Shown here piece after piece: positions 8,455 through 17,628 of a stretch of DNA of 64,000 bases (positions are counted from its first letter, which is position 1; the number at the start of each line of letters is the position of its first letter). A model generated the notes under the pieces. It worked only from the letters and a program-made list of their open reading frames with translations. It searched no databases and was not told where the DNA came from. The translations under genes and the position numbers were made by a program. This DNA comes from Methyloferula stellata AR4. Lineage in GTDB: Bacteria; Pseudomonadota; Alphaproteobacteria; Rhizobiales; Beijerinckiaceae. The stretch lies in assembly GCF_000385335.1 (NCBI RefSeq), contig NZ_ARWA01000001.1:1-64000 (forward strand), read 5' to 3'.

Positions 8455-9315
8455 ATGACGATCCGAAATCCTATCGAATGGAGCGTTGATCACATTGAGC
8501 TGACGGCTCATGCCTTGAAATCGGTCGGCTATGCGCTTCATCCCACAGACGAGAGCTTCGACCGCGCGCAACCGCAAGTCCGGCGCATAGCGATATCCGA
8601 TGTCAAAGACGCCTTGCTCAGCGGTTTCCACGACTTTGCGAGTTATCGGACCGACGTCATTTTCATTTGCCTGATCTTTCCCTTGATCGGCCTCGTTCTC
8701 GCAAACCTGACGTTGAGCTTCGGCGCGTTGCCCCTGTTGCTGCCGCTCATATTCGGCTTCGCGCTCGTCGGTCCATTCGCGGCGGCCGGCCTCTATGAGA
8801 TGAGCCGGGGCCAGGAGCAAGGGAAACCCGTCTCGTGGACGGACGCGTTTGGCGTGTTCAGTTCCCCGTCCATCGCCTCGATCATCAAACTCGGTCTGCT
8901 CCTGAGCGGCATCTTCGTTCTCTGGCTGGCAGCGGCATTGGTGATCTACCAGGCGACTCTCGGTCCGGCCATACCGACCTCGATCCCGGCCTTTGCGACG
9001 GAGGTCTTTACGACAAGCGCTGGATGGACATTCATCGGCATAGGCGTTGGGATCGGCGCCGTGTTTGCCTTGGTCGTGCTCGCGATCGGCGCCGTGTCCT
9101 TTCCTCTGCTGCTTGATCGGCATGTGAGCATATCGACCGCGATCGAGACCTCGATTCGCGCGGTGCTCATCAATCCGGTGCCCATGCTCATCTGGGGACT
9201 CATCGTCATGAGCGCTTTGGTGCTGGGAACGATTCCGGCCTTGGTTGGGCTTATCGTGGTCATGCCCGTGCTTGGCCATGCCACATGGCATCTCTACCGC
9301 AAGATCGTTCGGTGA
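8455..9315 (+). CDS. DUF2189 family membrane protein
   Basis: A 286-residue protein with a soluble N-terminal stretch of about 60 residues (ending RRIAISDVKDALLSGFHDF) and about six membrane helices in three pairs, including GPFAAAGLYEMSRGQEQG, a hallmark of DUF2189 proteins. The family is widespread in alphaproteobacteria, has no established function and sits in the inner membrane. CGGAGG lies just before the ATG. It converges with the YkgJ gene across a long hairpin at 9341-9379. Confidence 0.85.
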   Translation: MTIRNPIEWSVDHIELTAHALKSVGYALHPTDESFDRAQPQVRRIAISDVKDALLSGFHDFASYRTDVIFICLIFPLIGLVLANLTLSFGALPLLLPLIFGFALVGPFAAAGLYEMSRGQEQGKPVSWTDAFGVFSSPSIASIIKLGLLLSGIFVLWLAAALVIYQATLGPAIPTSIPAFATEVFTTSAGWTFIGIGVGIGAVFALVVLAIGAVSFPLLLDRHVSISTAIETSIRAVLINPVPMLIWGLIVMSALVLGTIPALVGLIVVMPVLGHATWHLYRKIVR

Positions 9316-9340
9316 ATGGCGCTTAATCCGATTCCATCAA

Positions 9341-9379
9341 GCACAATCACATTACGCAGATTGCGTAACGTGATTGTGC
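9341..9379. terminator. Long hairpin between convergent genes, possible terminator
   Basis: GCACAATCACATTACGCA and its complement TGCGTAACGTGATTGTGC form an 18-base stem with one mismatch around a 3-base loop. It lies between the 3' ends of the DUF2189 (+) and YkgJ (-) genes. There is no run of T on either side, so classic intrinsic termination is not assured. Confidence 0.4.
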
Positions 9380-9389
9380 CTATCCCGCT

Positions 9390-10169
9390 CTAGGTGACGC
9401 CGCATTGCGCCGCCGCGCTCTCGGCCAAATCGCTGTTGGAGGGTCCGCTGCCCGTTTCGACATGACAGTCCGGGAAGGCTTCCCTTCCATCGATCCAGGT
9501 TTGAAACGCGGGCTCGAAATCCGCAAGCGCGATGAGCAAGGCGCGGCTCAGTTCGACCTTCTCTGTCGAAAGGCCTTTCAGTTTGATCAGGGCGTAATCG
9601 ATTCCCAATTGCATCAGGAATGAGATGACGACGGGCTCGGCGATAAAGGGTACTCTTTGCTCCTGGGAGGTCAGGCTTGTTTCGCAAGCGCTGCGCGAGG
9701 TCGAAAGCATCGTGCGGCAGAGCGAAGGGCGGTGCTCGTAAACCGAACAGCGATTGTCTTCGAGCAGCGGGCAAGGCTTGTCGGCTCCATGGCGGCTTTG
9801 CACGTCGAGAGGGAGCATTGCGCGCGTCGCAAGCCGCTCTTTAAGTCTCGCGATCTCGGTCTCTGACTTCGCATCGAGAATGTAGCGCGCGATGCCGAAA
9901 ATCTCCAATGGCGTAGAGAGAACCATTTGGTGGCAGCAAAAGCTGCATCCGGATGCGCATTCGGCCCCCTTCTCCGATGCGAAATCCGCCACGACTTCGT
10001 CGATCGCTTCGCTCCTGCCTTTGGTGATTTGGCTGAGCGTTGCGATGCCTCCGCCGCCGTCCAACTGCAGGCATGTTTGACGATAGGCCTGCTCGAAAAC
10101 GGCCTTTTGAAATGCGGGATCATCCAAGGATCCCGCTTGTTCCGCCTCACTGGGCTCCACTTCACCCAT
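9390..10169 (-). CDS. YkgJ-family cysteine-cluster protein
   Basis: A 259-residue protein with the cysteine pattern of the YkgJ (UPF0153-like) family: CASGCSFCC (Cys71, 75, 78, 79) followed by CPLLEDNRCSVYEHRPSLCR. Such clusters are believed to bind zinc or an Fe-S centre. The biochemical role is not established for this branch. It starts 4 bases after the stop of the DUF2165 gene, so the two are almost certainly co-transcribed. No signal peptide is visible. Confidence 0.85.
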   Translation of the reverse strand: MGEVEPSEAEQAGSLDDPAFQKAVFEQAYRQTCLQLDGGGGIATLSQITKGRSEAIDEVVADFASEKGAECASGCSFCCHQMVLSTPLEIFGIARYILDAKSETEIARLKERLATRAMLPLDVQSRHGADKPCPLLEDNRCSVYEHRPSLCRTMLSTSRSACETSLTSQEQRVPFIAEPVVISFLMQLGIDYALIKLKGLSTEKVELSRALLIALADFEPAFQTWIDGREAFPDCHVETGSGPSNSDLAESAAAQCGVT

Positions 10170-10173
10170 CTAT

Positions 10174-10656
10174 TTATCCCTCCGGCAGCAGCAGCACCAA
10201 GAGCACGAGGCCGTTGAGCAGCGTGAAGCGGGCACTGCTGTCGAGACTATTCCAGGTCGTCGACTGCCACATCATGAACCATTCGCCGCCGATCGTGGTG
10301 AAGCCGAGGCCGTAGAGCAAAAGCCCGAAGGTGAGGCCAAGGACGGCCAAGGGCTTGGCTTGCGCGAAACGCCCAGCGTCGCGGCAGGCGGCGAGCAGAA
10401 CCACGCTCGCCAGCGTAAGAGTCACAGCCGTCAAAATCTCCCAGCCGATGATCAGCCAATAGGCCGCAGCGGCGATCCGCTCATCCGTGATCGCGCGCCA
10501 TTTGAGCGTGTTGCCGGGAAAGACGGTGTCCATCGCGAGCACATGCTGCACGAAGACCCAGTTGGCCCCGTAATCGGTGACGTTCTCGATCGCAACGAGA
10601 CAGAAGAAGACGGCGACCGTAGCGACGAGAGCAATTTTGCAAAGGCGGATGAGCAT
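10174..10656 (-). CDS. DUF2165 family small membrane protein
   Basis: A 160-residue protein with four predicted membrane helices and the DUF2165 features NVTDYGANWVFVQHVLAMD after helix 1 and GEWFMMWQSTTWN before helix 4. Function is unknown. It is the first gene of a two-gene operon with the YkgJ-type gene. Upstream lies a palindromic repeat that separates it from the deaminase gene on the same strand. Confidence 0.85.
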   Translation of the reverse strand: MLIRLCKIALVATVAVFFCLVAIENVTDYGANWVFVQHVLAMDTVFPGNTLKWRAITDERIAAAAYWLIIGWEILTAVTLTLASVVLLAACRDAGRFAQAKPLAVLGLTFGLLLYGLGFTTIGGEWFMMWQSTTWNSLDSSARFTLLNGLVLLVLLLPEG

Positions 10657-10680
10657 AAGGTTTCAACGGTGCGAGCCAAT

Positions 10681-10850
10681 CCTCTCCCTGTGGGAGAGGG
10701 TGCCGCCGGAGGCGGCGGATAAGGGGTTACAATGTGCCAAAACGTAAGGGAAATCGTACCCCCCATCCGGCCGGCCATAGCCCGTTGCTTGCAACGGGCG
10801 TCGCTTCGCAGCGCCCTATGGCCGGCCACCTTCTCCCACAGGGAGAAGGG
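10681..10850. repeat. Dispersed palindromic repeat pair (family B, copy 1)
   Basis: Left unit CCTCTCCCTGTGGGAGAGGG with inner stem GCCGCCGGAGGCGGC and flank ATAAGGGGTTAC. The right unit is inverted, GTACCCCCCATCCGGCCGG ... GGCCGGCCACCTTCTCCCAC, with a longer inner stem containing CCCGTTGCTTGCAACGGG. Related copies are at 34000-34124 and 53529-53654. This is the largest copy in the window because of its expanded right-hand centre. Confidence 0.85.
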
Positions 10851-10857
10851 ATGCACA

Positions 10858-11418
10858 CTACGACTTGAACAGCTTCAACGCCTCCTCGGCGAGCACGCCG
10901 CCGGTGATCTCGACCTTTTCAAACGGCGTCTGCTGCGCGATCTCCGTGCAGGAAATGTCGATCTGCCCCAGATATTTTCCGATCTGCGGCACTGAGGCCG
11001 CGTAAACCACGCGCCCAATCCCGCACCAGACGATCGCGCCCATGCACATCACGCAAGGCTCGCCCGATGTGTAAAGCGTGGTGCCTTTCAGCGCCTCGGG
11101 CCCGCGCTCGGCGAGAAAGCGTCGGATCGCCACCATCTCGCCATGCGCCGTCGGATCATGCGTCCGCTTGCCCATATTCTCTCCACGCGCCAGGACCACA
11201 CCGTCGCGCGTAATCACCGCACCGAAAGGAAAATCGGCCTTCGCCGCGAGCGCGATCGCCTCGCGCATGAGCCTTTCGTCGTCGGGCATCACGGGCGTCT
11301 GGACCGCTTCAGCATCGGCCTCCGAAGCGGCCGAGGCGGCAACAGCCGCAAGACCTGCCATTGCCGCGCGGCGACTGATCGCGCTCTTTGGCTTTTCCGA
11401 TTCAGCGTCGAACGTCAT
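10858..11418 (-). CDS. Tat-exported cytidine/guanine deaminase-family protein
   Basis: A 186-residue protein with a deaminase core: zinc ligand His92 with proton-shuttle Glu94 in AHGE, and Cys122/Cys125 in EPCVMC. The IVWCGIGRVVYA segment resembles guanine deaminase/tRNA-deaminase-type enzymes. Unusually, the N-terminus carries a twin-arginine-like signal (SRRAAMAGLAAVAASAA, residues 15-31) followed by an Ala-rich cleavage region, implying export of the folded zinc enzyme. AGGAGA precedes the ATG. Substrate unknown; a nucleobase or nucleoside in the periplasm would fit the family. Confidence 0.85.
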   Translation of the reverse strand: MTFDAESEKPKSAISRRAAMAGLAAVAASAASEADAEAVQTPVMPDDERLMREAIALAAKADFPFGAVITRDGVVLARGENMGKRTHDPTAHGEMVAIRRFLAERGPEALKGTTLYTSGEPCVMCMGAIVWCGIGRVVYAASVPQIGKYLGQIDISCTEIAQQTPFEKVEITGGVLAEEALKLFKS

Positions 11419-11652
11419 GCTGTTTCTCCTGTGCTTGATGCATCATGACATGAGAGCAGAGATTCATATTCAAAGCCTTTAGTTTTGATGCACCATTTTC
11501 AACGGAATGTCCGTACTGCTGCGACAACGCTCTGGCAAAGAATGGGAGCGAGACTTAAAAAAATTGGCGTGGCGTCCCGGGTCCGACGAGAATGGCGGTT
11601 CTCCGGTTTCAATAGCGTTGCAAAGCGCCATCGGTGATTGGGGAGATTTCAA

Positions 11653-11955
11653 ATGTCTATATCACGGACCGCGATTGCCGCGGTCTTTCTGGCTTCGGCG
11701 CTGGTGGCGCCCATATCCGCCAATGCGCTTCCTTTTGATCCGGGCCTCGGTCTGCCAAGCGACATCGAGCATGTCGCGCAGGGCTGCGGTCCTGGCGGAT
11801 GGCGCGGCCCCTATGGCGGCTGCAATTACGCTCCAGGCGGACGCTGGGGCTGGGGATCGCATTGGGGCTGCCCGCCCGGCTGGTGGCGCGGTCCTTGGGG
11901 CCATTGCCGCCACACCACTTATCACGGCCGTCTGCCCGGCGGCGGTTGGAAATAA
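11653..11955 (+). CDS. Small exported Gly/Trp/Cys-rich protein (GCG_CRPN-like)
   Basis: A 100-residue protein with a clear signal peptide (about residues 1-26, ending SANA). The mature part has the pattern GCGPGGWRGPYGGC followed by a second WWRGPWGHC unit, resembling the small GCG_CRPN prefix-to-repeat proteins of Rhizobiales. GGGGAG lies 7-8 bases upstream of the ATG. Four cysteines, many glycines and tryptophans suggest an extracellular or envelope peptide. Function unknown. Confidence 0.75.
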   Translation: MSISRTAIAAVFLASALVAPISANALPFDPGLGLPSDIEHVAQGCGPGGWRGPYGGCNYAPGGRWGWGSHWGCPPGWWRGPWGHCRHTTYHGRLPGGGWK

Positions 11956-12024
11956 GCCCATAAGACGAGGCCAGTGTGGTTTCGCAAGAGCTATCGGCGC
12001 GCATTCGAGCGCGCCGATTTTGTT

Positions 12025-12732
12025 TTACCGCGCTGCCGCCTCCGGCAGGATAAAGCCGACCACTTTGGTCTCCGCCCGGAATGCAGCGAGCCTCGCATTC
12101 AACGCGTCGCCCGAGAGCTTTTCATCGGCGATCTTGATTCGATAAATGCCGCCGGGCTTTGGGCCTTCGACCAGACTCGCATGGTGCGCCTCCAGAAAGG
12201 CCGTCGCATCCTGCATCGAGACGGAGCCTGCAAAAGAGATCAAGGCATAAGTGCCGTTGCTCTCGGTCTTCTCTTCGAGAGAGGCGGTCGTGTAATGCGC
12301 ACCGGCATGCCGGTCGACGACAAGACCCGTGAGCAAACCAGCTTGCAAGCAGATCACGACGGCGGCCGCCATGGCCGACATGGCGAGAACGCGCGGCGAC
12401 AGCCCCGATAGAATGCGTGACACCCAGCTAAGCGCCCGTTCACCGATGGACACATGGCGCGGGTGCTCGGCCTCGTAGGCGTCGATCCGTGCCATGAGCC
12501 GGTCCATCGTGGCGCCCGACGGCAGCCCGAGGCTTTCGTTCACGGCAATCGTATCGGCTTCTTCGTCGCGGACAAGCGCAAGACGCCGGCGCAACTCACC
12601 ATCAGCCGCAAGCGCGCTTTCGACCTGCGCTTGATCTTCCGCCGAAAGACGCCCGGTCGCATACCAGGGCAGGAGAGCTTCGGGCGGCGAGAGCTCGGCA
12701 TCGTCCGGCTGCCCGTTTTTCGCGTCATTCAT
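12025..12732 (-). CDS. Anti-sigma factor, single membrane span
   Basis: A 235-residue protein. The N-terminal 100 residues (LLPWYATGRLSAEDQAQVE and later acidic helices) resemble the cytoplasmic domain of ECF anti-sigma factors but lack the HxxxCxxC zinc motif. One transmembrane helix lies at about residues 115-138, and the remaining 95 residues are periplasmic. The ATG at 12732 overlaps the TGA of the sigma factor (ATGA), so translation is coupled. It would sequester the partner sigma factor until an envelope signal is received. Confidence 0.8.
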   Translation of the reverse strand: MNDAKNGQPDDAELSPPEALLPWYATGRLSAEDQAQVESALAADGELRRRLALVRDEEADTIAVNESLGLPSGATMDRLMARIDAYEAEHPRHVSIGERALSWVSRILSGLSPRVLAMSAMAAAVVICLQAGLLTGLVVDRHAGAHYTTASLEEKTESNGTYALISFAGSVSMQDATAFLEAHHASLVEGPKPGGIYRIKIADEKLSGDALNARLAAFRAETKVVGFILPEAAAR

Positions 12733-13301
12733 GGCCAACCTCTATCAATGCCAGCTTGTTTCAAAAGTTCGGAAAGGCGTTTGCGGGCGTGAAACATTCG
12801 GGTCTTCACGGTGTTTTCCGGAATTCCTAAAATCACGCTTGCTTCTTCAACGGTGCGCTCGTGGTAATAGACAAGATCGATCACCTCACGATGCGCCGCG
12901 GAAAGCGCCGTGATGCAAAGTTTCAAGGCATCGGCCTTTGAAGCTTTTTGCAGCACGACTTCCGGATTATCTGCTGCATCCTCAAGCGCGTCCTCTGTCT
13001 CGGGTTCGAGCGCTTCATGCTGCTTTTGACGAAAGCTCGACAAAGCTTTGAAGCGTGCGATCGATAAGAGCCAGGTCGAGACCGACGAGCGTCCTTCAAA
13101 ACGGCCGGCTTGCTGCCAGACATCGAAGAAGACGTCGCTCATGAGATCCTCAGCCTTGGTCTCGTTGTGGACGAGCCTTTGGAGAAACCGAAAAACCCTT
13201 GTGCTGTGCCGCGTATACAGGACTTGCATCGCGCGGCGGTCGCCAGAGGCTATCCGCCTGATGAGCCCTTCATCCGAAGCATCGTCGCTGCCTTCAGCCA
13301 T
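12729..13301 (-). CDS. ECF-type RNA polymerase sigma-70 factor
   Basis: A 190-residue sigma factor. Region 2 (about residues 12-85) includes AEDLMSDVFFDVWQQAGRFEGRSSVSTWLLSIAR. Region 4 (about 125-180) includes HREVIDLVYYHERTVEEA and the helix-turn-helix IPENTVKTRM. It is the first gene of a sigma/anti-sigma pair with overlapping stop and start codons. The neighbouring exported Gly-rich protein and subtilase are attractive targets by position. No shared promoter motif was established by eye. Confidence 0.92.
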   Translation of the reverse strand: MAEGSDDASDEGLIRRIASGDRRAMQVLYTRHSTRVFRFLQRLVHNETKAEDLMSDVFFDVWQQAGRFEGRSSVSTWLLSIARFKALSSFRQKQHEALEPETEDALEDAADNPEVVLQKASKADALKLCITALSAAHREVIDLVYYHERTVEEASVILGIPENTVKTRMFHARKRLSELLKQAGIDRGWP

Positions 13302-13450
13302 CGTCTTCCCAAACCCCTTCCGTCAGCATGTCCACCGGCCAAGGCCATCATGATGCCGAAGCAAGGTTTTGGCGACTCGGCGCGGAGCAAGGACGGGCGA
13401 AGCCTGGGGGTCTGATGGCTTCGCCCGCCTCTCCCGGGCGTCACGTCATG

Positions 13451-13741
13451 TCAGTAGCAGGAAATGACGAGTTCGCCGTAGGAATTGAAGTGCTTCCAGC
13501 AGCCGCCATAGCCGGCGCCGTAATAGCCGCGACCCCAACCATGGCCCCAGCCGCCACCCCAGTGGCCCCAGTGGCCGAAGCCTCCACCCCAATGGCCACC
13601 GCCGAAGTGGCCGCCACCGAAATGGCCTCCGCCGAACCCGCCCATATGGGCCGAGGCCGATGTCGGCGCGAGAGCAGCACCGGCGGCCGTGGCGCTGAGA
13701 AGGACAGCAGCCGCGACATTGCGAAACGAACGATTGAACAT
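13451..13741 (-). CDS. Small exported glycine/histidine-rich protein
   Basis: A 96-residue protein with a signal peptide (residues 1-31, ending SASA) and a mature part made of GGGHFGGGHWGG-type repeats, ending in an isolated tail with two cysteines (GGCWKHFNSYGELVISCY). ACGGAG precedes the ATG. The Gly/His repeat resembles the N-terminal part of the subtilase encoded 220 bases away in the other direction, so the two may act in the same compartment. Metal binding by the His repeats is possible but untested. Confidence 0.75.
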   Translation of the reverse strand: MFNRSFRNVAAAVLLSATAAGAALAPTSASAHMGGFGGGHFGGGHFGGGHWGGGFGHWGHWGGGWGHGWGRGYYGAGYGGCWKHFNSYGELVISCY

Positions 13742-13959
13742 GGTAAATCTCCGTGGATTAATCGGGTCGGCATGATCGCGGCCCGGACATCCATGGGTCG
13801 CGGCTTCGCTTGATCCGGTTCAATCGCATTTGAGATTTTTTCGGGCCGTTGAAACCTTCCGCTTGTGCCGTTCGACACATCGTCAGACCTGCCGGCGCCG
13901 CATGATCCTCCTATCGGGAGACGGGCGAGACAGGCCCTATGATCGATGGGGAGCGCGTT

Positions 13960-15729
13960 ATGAGCCAAGACCCAATTCTGCCAAGTGTCCGGCCGGGAGA
14001 TGGCCGAACCGGCAAGCGCCACGCATCAGCCCGTACCGCCTTGGCCCTGGTCTGCGCGGCTCTGATGACCGCCGCGCCTTTTTCCGATGCTTCTGCGCGC
14101 GGCTTCGGCGGCGGCGGTTTCGGTGGCGGCGGCGGGTACGGTCATGGCGGAGGTTTTGGTCATGGCGGCAGCTACTATAGTCATGGTGGTGGTTTTGGCC
14201 ACGGTGGCTATGGCAATTCCAGCCGCAACGCCAACTATTCAGGTCATTCTTCGGGATGGGACCACCCATCTTCATCCTACCGTCCGGCAGAACGCGCGCC
14301 GGTTCACCAGCGGCCATCGCAGCCCGTGACCTGGGGCGGTCATCCTCCACGCGGCGAAGATCCGGGCCGTGGCACACATCGCCCACCGTGGCACCACCCG
14401 GTCTACGGCGGCGGTAATGATGCGCCCATCTATAGCCAGCCGCAGACGCCGATTTATACGCCGTCGCATCCAACCACTTACGCCGATGCGCAAACGGTGA
14501 ATCTGCCGCGCCAAAACGGCGGTCAGCAGCAGCCACAAAATCAGCCGCAACCCACCATCCTGCGGGCGCGAAGCGGCGTTCCGAACGCGAGCGAAAAGCG
14601 CTTCGTGCGGGATGAGGTCATGTTCACCGTCAGCGGATCTCCCGAACTCGCGGAAGCGATCGGGCGGCGGCACAATCTCGTTCCGCTATTCTCGAAACCG
14701 ACCGCCTTGATCGGCGGCGGTACCATGAACTGTTATCGGATTTCCGATCATCGCCCGGTCGCAGACGTGATCCACGATCTTGAAACCGAACAGCAGATCA
14801 CCTGGGCTCAGCCGAACTACGTCTTCAAGCTGGATGGCATGGAGACAGGTTCGCAGGGCCTTGCCAGCGCACAATATGCGCTGACGAAGATGCATCTGAC
14901 GGAAGCGCATCACGTGACCGAAGGCGATCAGGCGCTTGTCGCCGTCATCGACACCGGCATCGACGAAAATCACCCCGACCTTGCAGGCTCAGTTGTCGAT
15001 CAATACGACGCGATCGGCGGCGACATGCAAGCCAGTGCGCATGGAACCGCGATGGCAGGCGCGATCAGCGCCCATGGCGCGCTCGTCGGGGCGGCCCCTC
15101 AGGCCAAAATTCTCGCCATCCGCGCTTTCAGCGGCAATAGCAGCCCTGGCGGCACGACCGTAAATATCATCAATGGCCTGAACTGGGCCTATGAGCATCA
15201 TGCGCGAATCGTCAATATGAGCTTCGCGGGCGCTTACGATCCGCTGCTTGCGCTGGCGATCAGCTCGGCGCATCGCAAGGACATGATCCTCGTGGCCGCG
15301 GCCGGCAATGAAGGTCCGACGGCTGCGCCGGCCTATCCCGCGGCCGACCCGAATGTCATCGCAGTGACGGCGACGGATCGCGACGACAAATTGCTCAGCG
15401 CCGCGAACCATGGCTCCTACATCTCGGTCGCCGCCCCGGGTGTGGATATTATCTCGGTCGCTCCGTCTAACAGCTATCAATTCAGCTCGGGGACTTCGAT
15501 CGCGGCCGCTCACGTCAGCGGCATGATCGCGCTTCTCCTCGCCGAGAAACCCGACCTCGGAGCCGACACGATCCGCCGGGTGTTGAAGGACACGGCGCAT
15601 GAACTCGGCACGCCCGGTTCCAATCAGGACTTCGGCTCGGGCCTCGGCGATGCCGCGAGAGCCGTGGCCGTGGTCGCCATCCTGCGCGACAAGGACCACA
15701 CGGTCGCCGAAGCGAACGCACGGCAATAA
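13960..15729 (+). CDS. Exported S8 (subtilisin-family) serine protease
   Basis: A 589-residue protein. A hydrophobic export signal lies at about residues 25-46, then a Gly/His/Tyr-rich region (47-95), a Pro/Gln-rich linker, an I9-propeptide-like domain (about 200-290) and the catalytic domain. The triad is visible: Asp331 in AVIDTG, His361 in AHGTAMAG, and Ser513 in SGTSIAA. The ATG at 13960 is preferred over 13939 because GGGGAGCG lies before it. It is adjacent to the ECF sigma/anti-sigma operon, an arrangement that suggests envelope-stress-linked proteolysis. It could act on surface proteins such as the low-complexity neighbours. Confidence 0.9.
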   Translation: MSQDPILPSVRPGDGRTGKRHASARTALALVCAALMTAAPFSDASARGFGGGGFGGGGGYGHGGGFGHGGSYYSHGGGFGHGGYGNSSRNANYSGHSSGWDHPSSSYRPAERAPVHQRPSQPVTWGGHPPRGEDPGRGTHRPPWHHPVYGGGNDAPIYSQPQTPIYTPSHPTTYADAQTVNLPRQNGGQQQPQNQPQPTILRARSGVPNASEKRFVRDEVMFTVSGSPELAEAIGRRHNLVPLFSKPTALIGGGTMNCYRISDHRPVADVIHDLETEQQITWAQPNYVFKLDGMETGSQGLASAQYALTKMHLTEAHHVTEGDQALVAVIDTGIDENHPDLAGSVVDQYDAIGGDMQASAHGTAMAGAISAHGALVGAAPQAKILAIRAFSGNSSPGGTTVNIINGLNWAYEHHARIVNMSFAGAYDPLLALAISSAHRKDMILVAAAGNEGPTAAPAYPAADPNVIAVTATDRDDKLLSAANHGSYISVAAPGVDIISVAPSNSYQFSSGTSIAAAHVSGMIALLLAEKPDLGADTIRRVLKDTAHELGTPGSNQDFGSGLGDAARAVAVVAILRDKDHTVAEANARQ

Positions 15730-15755
15730 GAACGCAGGCCGATATCGAAAAAACA

Positions 15756-15783
15756 GATCCCGGAAAGCTGGCTTTCCGGGATC
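15756..15783. terminator. Bidirectional intrinsic terminator
   Basis: A 13-base perfect stem (GATCCCGGAAAGC / GCTTTCCGGGATC) lies between the convergent subtilase and xoxF genes, with an A-tract on the left (GAAAAAACA) and a T-rich tract on the right (GTATTTT). It can serve both transcripts. Confidence 0.85.
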
Positions 15784-15822
15784 GTATTTTCGCTTCAGAT
15801 CATTTCGTGTTGCTTCGGCTCA

Positions 15823-17628
15823 TCAATGCGGCAGAGCGAACACCGTGAGCGTGCCGCCGAGCGAGGTATAGCTCGACAAGGCCGCATAGCCGCCGACCGC
15901 GCCAAGGCCGTCGGTCGGCTTCGTCAGACCGGCCGCGAGGCCGATGCCGGCCCAGCCGCCGACACCAGAGAGCACGGCGATATATTCTTTGCCGTCATGC
16001 TCGTAAGCCGTGACATTGCCGATGATACCCGACGGAGTTTTGAACTTGTAAAGTTCCTTGCCCGTCTTCGCGTCGACAGCTTTGAGATAGCCCTCAAGCG
16101 TGCCGTAAAAGACGACATCTCCGGCCGTCGCAAGCGCACCGGACCAGACCGAGAACTGCTCCGGATCGGACCAGACGATCTTGCCCTTCTCATTGTTCCA
16201 GGCGATGAAATTGCCCATGTTGGATTGGCCCGCCGGCGGGAACATAGACAATGTCGCACCGACATAAGGCTGGCCGGCGGTGTAGGTTACGCGGAACGGT
16301 TCGTAATCCATGCAGACATGGTTCGTCGGCACATAGAAGAGCTGTGTCAGCGGCGAATAGGCCGCCGGCTGCTCGTCCTTCGAGCCAAGGGCCGCCGGGC
16401 AAACGCCCTTGTAGTTTACGTCTTCGCCGGCGGATCCAGGTGCGTATTTGGCGACGACTTCCGGCCGGCCGTAGGTCTTGGACGACTTGTCCATATCTAC
16501 CTTGGTCGCCCAATTCACCGCCGGATCGTATTTCTGTGCAACCAAAAGCTCGCCATTGGTCCGATCGAGAGTGTAGCCGAAGCCGTTACGGTCGAAGTGG
16601 GTGAGGAGCTTGCGGTCCTTGCCGTCGAACTTCTGATCCGAGAGGATCATTTCATTGACGCCGTCATAGTCCCATTGGTCGTGCGGCGTCATCTGATAGA
16701 CCCACTTGGCCATGCCGGTATCGGCGTCGCGCGCCCAAATGGTCATGGACCATTTATTGTCGCCAGGCCGTTGCACCGGATTCCAGGTCGAGGGATTGCC
16801 CGATCCGTAATAGATGAGATTCAATTCCGGATCATAGGAGAACCAACCCCAGGTGTCGCCGCCGCCGATCTTCCATTGATCGCCTTGCCAAGTCGCAAGG
16901 CTTGAGTCCTTGCCGACCGGCTTGCCCAGCGCAGTGGTTTTCTCGGGATCGATCAGCGTGTCGCTGTCCGGGCCCATCGAATAACCGCGCCATTTCTGTT
17001 TGCCCGTGGCGATATCATAAGCCGTCACATAGCCGCGCACGCCGAACTCGCCGCCCGAGACGCCGACCAGAACTTCGTTCTTCACGACGAGCGGCGCCGA
17101 GGTCCCGGTCGCACCCTTGGAAGGATCGCCATCCTTCGTCTGCCACTTGACCGCGCCCGTCTTGGCGTCGAGCGCGACAAGTGTCGTATCGGCCTGATGC
17201 AAGAAGATCATGCCATTGCCATAAGCCACGCCGCGATTGACCGTATCGCAACACATCACCGGAATGACATTCGGATCCTGCTTCGGCTCATATTTCCAGA
17301 TGATCTTGCCTTCATGATTGAGATCGAGGGCATAGACAATGTTTGGAAAAGGCGTGTGGACATACATGATGTCGCCGATGATGAGCGGGCCACCTTCATG
17401 TCCGCGCAATACACCGGTCGAGAATGTCCAGGCCGGCGTGAGGTTTTTGACGTTTTCCGCATTGATCTGCTTCAGCGCGCTATAGCGCTGCGACGCATAA
17501 TTGCCCGCGGGAATCACCCAGTCCTTCGGGTTTTGCGACATCTTTACGAGCTCGTCATTGGCGAAGACCGGACTGGCCGCCATGAGCGCAGCTACGCCGA
17601 CACAGGAGAATAGCAAGTGTCTACTCAT
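15823..17628 (-). CDS. xoxF: Lanthanide-dependent methanol dehydrogenase XoxF (PQQ enzyme)
   Basis: A 601-residue periplasmic quinoprotein. A signal peptide ends at Ala24. The vicinal disulfide Cys126-Cys127 that stacks on PQQ is present. Metal ligands Glu194 (SGGEFG) and Asn278 (GSGNPS), catalytic Asp320 and the extra Asp322 (DYDGVN) that distinguishes lanthanide-binding XoxF from calcium MxaF are all visible. Overall wording is that of the XoxF5 clade. It oxidises methanol (to formaldehyde or formate) and passes electrons to a cytochrome c. GGGAGGAG precedes the ATG at 17628. No xoxG cytochrome or xoxJ gene is adjacent, which is unusual. An AT-rich 200-base region upstream probably holds its promoter. 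Confidence 0.95.
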   Translation of the reverse strand: MSRHLLFSCVGVAALMAASPVFANDELVKMSQNPKDWVIPAGNYASQRYSALKQINAENVKNLTPAWTFSTGVLRGHEGGPLIIGDIMYVHTPFPNIVYALDLNHEGKIIWKYEPKQDPNVIPVMCCDTVNRGVAYGNGMIFLHQADTTLVALDAKTGAVKWQTKDGDPSKGATGTSAPLVVKNEVLVGVSGGEFGVRGYVTAYDIATGKQKWRGYSMGPDSDTLIDPEKTTALGKPVGKDSSLATWQGDQWKIGGGDTWGWFSYDPELNLIYYGSGNPSTWNPVQRPGDNKWSMTIWARDADTGMAKWVYQMTPHDQWDYDGVNEMILSDQKFDGKDRKLLTHFDRNGFGYTLDRTNGELLVAQKYDPAVNWATKVDMDKSSKTYGRPEVVAKYAPGSAGEDVNYKGVCPAALGSKDEQPAAYSPLTQLFYVPTNHVCMDYEPFRVTYTAGQPYVGATLSMFPPAGQSNMGNFIAWNNEKGKIVWSDPEQFSVWSGALATAGDVVFYGTLEGYLKAVDAKTGKELYKFKTPSGIIGNVTAYEHDGKEYIAVLSGVGGWAGIGLAAGLTKPTDGLGAVGGYAALSSYTSLGGTLTVFALPH

